Below the pieces are notes generated by a model that worked only from the letters and a program-made list of their open reading frames with translations, was not told the origin of the DNA and searched no databases. From Anthostomella pinea (taxonomy: Eukaryota; Ascomycota; Sordariomycetes; Xylariales; Xylariaceae): a stretch of DNA of 64,000 bases. This document shows positions 57,361 through 64,000 of the stretch, in pieces (position 1 is the stretch's first letter; the number at the start of each line of letters is the position of its first letter). Where the stretch lies: positions 186,001 through 250,000 of the forward strand of contig CAUWAG010000004.1 in NCBI GenBank assembly GCA_963556695.1. The letters are read 5' to 3'. The position numbers were made by a program, and so were the translations under genes.

Positions 57361-58041
57361 AACACCCTCTTGACACCCGACTCGCCGATTCCTGAAACCA
57401 GTATCGTGAAGAACTTTATAATGGCATGACCGGTGCCATACGCTTCTTCAACGAGGTACACCGTGACCTGCACCACGCGCACAAGGCGGAGAACATCCAG
57501 AAGTAGCTGGCCGCCTTGATGCCGCGAGTGACGCCACCGTGTAGCCCGTCCCCGGAGGCCGACCCTGTGCCGCTGTTGTAAGCGAACTGGCAGCAGGCGA
57601 TGGTGCTGTCGATGGCCAGCGAGATCATGCACGCGCAGAGGACGAGTTCGCGGGCTGTGGCCGCCAGCGCGCAGTGCCACGTGACGACACAGCACAACGA
57701 AACAGCTTGCCAGCTCTGGCAAGTGCGTGTGGACTGAGTGCGCCCGCGGCCTGCCCGTCGTCAGCAGATATAACAACAAAGTCAGGCGCACCGCTTGGCT
57801 GCGGATGTGGAGGACAAATTACGAAACCATACAGGATCCCGATACTGATCCAGAAGGCACCCCACATGGTGTCGATGATGGTATCCAGCGCCTTGAAAGT
57901 TGAAGCGTCCAGGCTGGCAATGAACTCCGCGAGGCCGCCGAAGATGCCTACGAAGGGGAAAAAGATGGTGGGCGACTCGGAGGTGCCCATCAGTCGGCGA
58001 TGTAGCTCGACGTGATCCACGTCGAGCCGGCGGACTTGCAA
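57361..58041 (-). pseudogene. GPR1/FUN34/YaaH-like membrane transporter remnant
   Basis: On the minus strand: PTIFFPFVGIFGGLAEFIASLDASTFKALDTIIDTMWGAFWISIGILYGF, then after a stretch with an ill-defined junction, AATARELVLCACMISLAIDSTIACCQFAYNSGTG and GIKAASYFWMFSALCAW. The next coding piece, VTVYLVEEAYGTGHAIIKFFTILVSGIGESGVKRVLPSP, is one frame off, so a base is missing near 57468. The membrane segments and the terminal VPG/SGIGESGVKR pattern match fungal acetate-permease-like GPR1/FUN34 proteins, which move acetate or ammonium across the plasma membrane. No clear start; N-terminal helices are missing or in an unfound exon. Decayed. Confidence 0.55.
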
Positions 58042-59047
58042 GACCGAGCGCGGCGGAAGGCGCCATGGGCTACAAGGATATCTAAATGCCTAGCGTCTAG
58101 TACATCATCTCCATTCGCCTCCTCTCGCCTTCTTTAACTGCGTAGAGAGCCATGATCGTATAGCTTATCTGGGACTCATGGGAGTCGTTTCGGTCCTCTG
58201 GCACCGCGGCGTATATGGAAAGACAGGGAATCAGATACTGATGCGACAGCCTTCAGATGAATCATGGCCAGTATGGCCCACTCTGTTCATCTTCGCGTTG
58301 TTAGTCGTGATACTGATACCAGTTGCTAGCAATGCCTTGGTTCAGAAGAAGGGCCCTCCAAAAGCTGCTCATTGTGAGGCTGGGGGAAGGCGCGAGTTGG
58401 GATGAGATATGCCCCTTCTTGGGACACGAAGTCCCCATAACGCGGTATATGGGATGAAACGACCCAAAGGAGTCCAAAAAGTTGATTAAAAGACATATGA
58501 CGAAGGATTTCTTTCGAAACTTAGAGTTGCTCTTACTACAACTGCTCTGGTCAGCATTTCAACTACCACAGGTGCTGTATTGTCTGCTTTTCTTAACTCA
58601 ATGTTGCACTCTATTCCGTTGAAATTGGATTGTGTCGATAGAACGTTGGTTTCCGGTTCTACTCACGATCAGCTTGACTTGTTCTACCTGGTGGGTGTTC
58701 TCCTCGACTAGTGTCCCAAAGATCCCCGACCTCGAAGATTATACTGATTTGTCAAACATTTGGAACATGGATGGTCGAGGGTTATGCAACCTCACCAAGA
58801 GTAGATAGATATAGGCAGTTCTGGAAGTGTGTCGATAGATGTCGAGTGATAGGATTCAGGGGCTGCTCAGGGGCTGCTCAGGGGCATGCTGCAGCGGCAC
58901 TGGTGGTCTGTGCAGCCTGGGCAGCTGTCTACCTAGTAAAACATGCGGGTGCTCCCGCCAAGCCATGCGGCCAGCCCAATTGGCAGCTGATGAAAGAATT
59001 CTCCTCCATGAGACAGACAGACGTCCATCTTCGGTTTGAGGTCGACT
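58042..59047. other. Intergenic, no gene supported
   Basis: A tandem repeat (CAGGGGCTGCT, two and a half copies) lies at about 58858-58885. Open frames at 58178-58405 and 58711-59130 have no recognisable domain; the latter overlaps the release factor's putative first exon. Confidence 0.45.
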
Positions 59048-60401
59048 ATGTTCAGAACACCATGGGTGTGCCGAGGTCGTATCAAGGCACTGGCACGGCC
59101 ATTGAGCCGGCAGGTCCTCCGATCAGCTAGCACTGGTAACTTCTCCCCAGCAATTGTCCACTCTCAGCACCCCCAGCTGACACTCTCGAGATGCGCCTAG
59201 CAGCAACCTTCCCCTGGTGCTGCTGCAACGCGCGCGCAACATTGCGACCGAGCACGACCGGCTATCGACTGCGCTCGAGACTGAATTCGACACCAAGACA
59301 GCCAAGCGGGTGGGCGAGCTGTCACGCGTCGCAGCAGCCCTAAAAGAATGGGAATCAGCTCAGTCGTCCATCGCCGAGCTCACAACGCTCCTGCAGTCGA
59401 AAGATGAAGAGCTGCGCCAGCTGGCCCAAGACGAGCTTTCCTCAACGCACGCGAACCTCGACACACTAGCAAACGCCCTCTCTACATCGCTCACCCCCCG
59501 CGATCCCTTCGCCGACATGCCATGCCTCCTCGAGATCCGCCCGGGTCCCGGCGGTATGGAGGGCCGCTACTTCGCCGACGCCGTCTTCCGTATGTACCGC
59601 CAGTACTGCTCCCGCATGGGCCTGCGCGCGAATGTCCTAAAATATGAGGTTGTTGACGGCGACGAGGCCATGGGCGCCTCGAGCGAGTCCCCGTTGCAGG
59701 AAGCTGTGCTGGAAGTTCTAGACGCCGGCGCCTACGACACGTTCCGCGGCGAGGCGGGCATGCACCGCGTCCAGCGCATACCGTCGACCGAAAAGTCAGG
59801 CCGAGTGCATACCAGCGCTGTCGCCGTATGGGTCCTGCCCTCGTTCCCCGAGAATGATAGCGACATGACGGCCCAGAACTTCAACGACCCCGACAGTCTT
59901 TTCTACGTCGACCCCAAGGAGGTCAAGGTAGAGAAGATGCGCGCTGGAGGTGCCGGTGGCCAGCATGTCAACAAGACAGAAAGCGCCATCAGGCTCACCC
60001 ACGAGCCGACCGGAATCTCCGTATCAATGCAGGACTCGAGGTCTCAACATCAGAACCGCGACTCTGCCTGGACACTGCTCAGGTCGCGGCTAGCCCAGAA
60101 GAAGAGGGAAGCGAGAGAAGAGGAGGCCTGGGCGCTGAGGAACAGCGTCTTAAGCAAGGACAAGATCACCAGAGGTGACAAGATCAGGACATACAACTAC
60201 AGTCAGGATCGGTGTACAGACCACAGAAGCGGTCTGGATGTGCACAACATAGCCGACGTTCTTGCGGGCGGCGAGAACTTGGTCAAGGTCATGGAGAGCA
60301 CGAAAGAATGGCTGGTTGGGAGAGCCATCGAGGCTCTGTTGGCAGAAGAGGAAGCTGCTGCTGCCATCGCAGCCAAGGAAGCGAAAAAGTCGAAGAGATA
60401 A
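59048..60401 (+). CDS. mrf1: Mitochondrial peptide chain release factor 1 (class I), 5' exon unresolved
   Basis: The body, open from about 59181 to 60401 (394 aa counted from 59217), carries all class I release-factor landmarks: an N-terminal coiled coil (LLQRARNIATEHDRLS), the codon-recognition region (AGMHRVQRIPSTEKSGRVHTSAVAVWVLP), and the peptide-release motif GGAGGQHVNKTESAIRLTHEPTGI with GGQ at about 59956. It ends in a Lys-rich tail. The frame has no ATG at its start, so a first exon exists. A candidate is 59048-59135, MFRTPWVCRGRIKALARPLSRQVLRSAST, an excellent mitochondrial targeting sequence followed by GTAACT; but acceptors at 59200 or 59203 join it one base out of frame. Either another donor (59068) is used or one base is missing. 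Confidence 0.85.
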
Positions 60402-61360
60402 GTCTGCTCATGTAACGATATTCGATGTTGTACAACAGCCATGTACCAAAAAAGACATAGACACTATACCCAGCGGATAGGAGAAGTCAGGGACGGCAAC
60501 TCAGTCTCGTGATTGAGTGTTGACGACCTATTCAGTACATACTTTACATCTCCACCTACCAAGTCTGCTACCTCTTTTTGACCTTCTCGAGTAGCTGGAA
60601 GTCCCCATCGAAACACCGTATAAGAGTGAGACATGTTGCCTTGGTATTGTAAGACTGGGTAGCGAATGGCAGTTCACAAAGGCTATCCGAGCGAGTTCCT
60701 CGGCCCCTGTCTGGTCGAGCAACGGTTTTCCTCCCAGAGTAATCTTTATCAAGCCTGGTGTGCTTTCTACAGGAGCGTGTTTGATTGATGCTATTGCCAT
60801 CTCTCGACCTGCTAAGGTGGGTATCGCGAAGTCTGTCTTGCATGAGCATCAGGAAGAAGACTTGCTGACCATCTCCTGACAACAGGCATCCCAGGCCAAA
60901 ATCCCACCTTTTCTTCTTTGTTAACAGCAAGAGCGACGACCTTGATCGTCGGTTTACTTCAGAAGGAGCACTGGGCAGCGTCTTTCCCTATCACTTCGGT
61001 ACAGGACTGCAATTGACTTGCCCAAAGCTTCTTCTTTCCTTGCCTTCAATGTTGTTGGTTGATCACCCCTGTCATGCAGTGCGCTGTTGGGGCGGGCCTG
61101 ACATTGATTGACTGGACTACCTACGCCGCAGGCTCCCTCATGAGAATAACCCACGCCTCTCGGACGCATACGCAGACCGCTCTCATGTGCCCATCCACGT
61201 TGCTTGTTGGGAGGCTCAGGCCTTGAGGCCTGAGCAGCCAACCCGATGTCCGAACATTGGATTGGATTGGGCGGGCAGAATCTTCCCCATTCCCCTTCCA
61301 AACCCGATTGACATTCCTGTCCCAACGTCGTCACGAAGCGACCAATCCATTTGCTGCACG
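60402..61360. other. Intergenic, promoter of the second 2EXR-like gene
   Basis: Minus-strand frames at 60528-60930 and 60954-61418 have no motif. No gene recognised. Confidence 0.45.
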
Positions 61361-63071
61361 ATGCGGCAGAAACGGAGTTGCGAGCATGTCGGATCGCCAT
61401 GCAAGCACACCAGATCATTCCTGGACCTCCCGACTGGAGTGCGGCGCCGAATCTACGAGTTGGCAGGACTGATCGTTGGCAGAAGGATCAACTTGGTGCC
61501 CGGGCGCGTAGAACTTCGTGGTGGCGTGATGCCTCGCCTGGACCTTTTCCCGTCTGCCGACTATCCAGAAGAATTCTACCGCTTCATTCGCAGCGTCCTG
61601 CGGGTATCTCGGGCGGTACACGATGAAGTCATTGCCATCCTCCTCTCCCAGAATGCGCTGGTGGTGCCGCGACAGACTGCGGCGTACGGACTGGATTTCC
61701 TCCGCCGACTCGCTCCCCGACATTGTTACCACATAACAGACTTGTATGTCTATCTGAACTGTCACATTACGGGGCATATACTGGCTGCCTGGGAAAACGC
61801 GGCTGCCCACGTCTTTTCTCATGGGAGATCAGATACGCTGAAGCTGCATCTCACCTGCGAGACTTCCGTTACCAACGACAGAACACTCAACGCTGTCCTC
61901 GGCCGCTCTATGACTTCCCAGGAGCTTTGGCAGACTGCGAAATTCGATTTCTTGGGAAAAGACGAAAGAGCCACCTCTGCGCGCTGGCCCGGGAGGCAGC
62001 CTGTCATGCGATGGGCAGCAATAGTACCGAACCGGCCTCTCGACAAGGAGTTTTCCGCTTCTGCGATCTCCCTGAAGAGCTTCTGCGATCGATCTTGGAG
62101 TACACAGATCTTGTTACGCCCTTTAAGGAGGTCCAATGGAACCCCCGAATGGGCTACTACACACAATTCATCGGAATATACTGCGGCCGTGACGAGGACC
62201 ACGACGAGTCTCATGATGGCTGTCGATTCAGGTTCTGCGAGCCGCCTGGTCGTGCCTGGGAAATTTGGATCGTTTTGCGGCACCGTTTCCAGCTCGTACT
62301 CGCGCCAATGTCACTGCTGGCTGACCCCCGCAAGCCTGATGCTTGTGTGTCGTAGCATGTACGACGATGCTCAGGCTGTGTTTTACTCTCAGAATCGCTT
62401 GATATGCAGTCCTGATGCGGATGCACACCGCGTAACCCGATATCGTCCCACTCGCGACCGGTTCATATACAGTTCAGATCGGGGTAACCGCCTCAGTGCC
62501 AGCTCAGCCTACAGGGGATTCGACGCATCGAGGTTCATCACGAGACTTATGTGGCCCAGCACGCTGTATCACCTCATGTTTCTTGAGCTTGTCTTCCCAC
62601 CTGTTGAGCTGCTATGGTGTCCAGCGTCGGAAGACCCTATCTACCGTGACTGGCTATTCGCCATCGACCATCTCGCAGCCAACGCCAACGTGGCCAACCT
62701 CACGCTCATAGTTCACATGTCCACCGCGACCAGCTACTTCATCGACCAGGACTACAAAAATCATAAACGGCACATGGGAGACGTTCCAGCCTCAGCCCAC
62801 GCCAATACTTACCCCGTTACGAGTCCTGCGCGGCCTGAGTCGCTTCTTTCTCTACCTCGAGGCGACCTGGCATTACTCGCCCAAATGTTGGCCTGAAAGT
62901 ATGAGCCCGAATGGGAACGCCACTGCATGTGCTCATCACCGCCTTCACGAGGTCGAGACACAGCTGGAGAAGCTCGTCATGGGTGACAACTATGATAGCT
63001 GGGCGTTGGGTAAGGGCAAGGAGAACTCGCCGCAGTGGTTACATAGTGATCGGCTTTCCGGCGTGTGTTGA
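61361..63071 (+). pseudogene. F-box / 2EXR-like fungal protein with three frame breaks
   Basis: Coding begins MRQKRSCEHVGSPC...FLDLPTGVRRRIYELAGLIVGRRINLVPG with SVLRVSRAVHDEVIAILLSQN (2EXR-like). Near 61905 coding passes to the next frame (PLYDFPGALADCEIRFLG...VFRFCDLPEELLRSILEYTDLVTPFKEVQWNPRMGYY...FRFCEPPG), which holds a second F-box-like motif. Near 62265 it returns to the first frame (HCWLTPASLMLVCRSMYDDAQAVFYSQNRLIC). Near 62820 it moves again (LRGLSRFFLYLEATWHYSPKCW...) and ends at TGA 63069-63071. No intron with GT-AG ends explains the changes. If read through it would be about 565 aa, as expected for this family. Either decayed or affected by sequence errors. Function unknown. Confidence 0.6.
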
Positions 63072-64000
63072 GCAGACCGTCTATTGAGCAGAGGATATCG
63101 TCCTCGGTAGTACAATGGAGGATTTCATTCCTCGGCCAATGATTGACTTTGCGATGCCAATCGAAGGAACGGAATTCAACGTTCGGATAGTTCGTCGTTG
63201 CCCATGCGTGAAACACGCGACTCTTGAGAAGAAGCCGTATACCCCTGCTCGTGGACTGCCTATGGGATTCTCTTGAATGTTCCCATGTCTGATGATTTCA
63301 GACTCTGAAAACTGTTCTTGGGCGGTCAAGTTAATGGTCGGACGCCTTCAAAGGGCTTGCTTGCCCAGGGCCAACTGGCCTACGCTCTGGAGATCATATG
63401 AAAACCTCTCACGCAACACCGGATTATAGCGACGCAGAGTTGCAGACGGCCCCGTCAGGAATCTGGCCAGCGCAAGAAGCAGGTTTGACCCGTCGTGAGA
63501 AAATGCCAACATTTGTCTGTGAGCATTTCGATCAACAGGCCATTGCTCGGACGTTTTCATAGCTCTCCGAGGAGCTCGCGTTGGTCTCCCAGCCACCTGA
63601 TCGTCACGACAAGCTCGCCCGAACCGTCCACCAACAGACCGACTCGCTCGTCCACCCTGAGCGGCCAATTCCGAGAGTGGATGACGAGTCCTATCGGCGA
63701 GCTTCCACGAGGTCGCAGGTCGGAGGGGGCCTGAATCAAGGTCAAGGTGAGCTTCCTGAATAGGCAAAGACACCCGTGCAAGTGCAACGGCGGCGCCGTT
63801 CCCCGCAGCAGCGATATCGACGCCAACGTGAGCGCCCGTTGGTCAATCTTGTTCGTCACCGTCCCCCAGCGGCTGGGCGGCACAGCGAGTGTCTATCGGG
63901 CCACCCACACAGAAAACCGGTTGGGAAAACCAGGTGAGAGACGCAAACATGTATCATGTCACCTCGAAAGCTGGGCAAGCTGCCTATTTACCCCTGTTCC
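63072..64000. other. Intergenic, end of window
   Basis: Minus-strand frames at 63348-63773 and 63557-63883 could be pieces of one protein (PLRVDERVGLLVDGSGELVVTIRWLGDQ and QMLAFSHDGSNLLLALARFL) but lie in different frames with no recognised family. Reported as uncertain rather than as a gene. Confidence 0.4.

Noticed and set aside
58711..59130. 139-codon plus-strand frame
   Set aside because: No recognisable domain, a tandem repeat runs through it, and it overlaps the better-supported targeting exon of the release factor in another frame.

Overview
The window is nuclear DNA from a filamentous ascomycete (Pezizomycotina, most likely a Sordariomycete). Genes are separated by 0.3-2 kb of mostly featureless DNA, most introns are 41-110 nt with GT..AG ends, and the gene families are typical of moulds: HET domain, CFEM, GH71, 2EXR/F-box-like proteins, a BTB-type transcription factor, GMC oxidoreductase and P450. 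I found no rRNA, tRNA, CRISPR array or autonomous transposon.

Layout. 1.9-11.7 kb is an accessory stretch: a P450 with a one-base lesion, an intact HET-domain gene, a decayed SET-domain gene and a damaged 2EXR-like gene. 12.3-18.0 kb holds the most interesting unit, a divergent pair sharing a 767-bp promoter. On the left is a 755-aa nucleotide-sugar transporter extended by an eleventh membrane segment and a ~360-aa glycosylatable domain. On the right is a 784-aa protein joining a nucleotidyltransferase, a HAD phosphatase and an APH-type kinase. 18.8-27.3 kb carries, all on the minus strand, an Osm1-type fumarate reductase, a GH71 alpha-1,3-glucanase, a BTB-type regulator and a GMC oxidoreductase with a GC-AG intron. 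28.4-36.2 kb has dynactin p25, a 48-residue peptide ending in a CaaX box, a small unknown protein, a single-pass membrane protein and the nine-exon cytosolic PheRS alpha subunit. 38.3-44.0 kb has a salicylate-hydroxylase-like monooxygenase, a conserved unknown and a MYND zinc-finger protein. 46.0-48.5 kb has an eIF2alpha-type kinase with three related inverted repeats: one upstream, one in its intron and one downstream. 49.5-64.0 kb mixes intact genes (F-box/LRR protein, THEM6-like thioesterase, CFEM protein, mitochondrial release factor body) with broken ones (an unknown minus-strand gene, a GPR1/FUN34-like gene, a second 2EXR-like gene).

How the genes work together. The 12.3-18.0 kb pair reads as one pathway: the cytosolic trimodular enzyme could make an activated donor, the transporter could carry it into the Golgi, and the fused domain could use it there. 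This is inference. The other genes look independent.

Quality. Housekeeping genes (PheRS, p25, kinase) have perfectly phased exons. Several accessory genes carry single-base frame breaks or C-to-T-type nonsense codons, so either accessory genes are decaying or the assembly has small indel errors. I flag each case.
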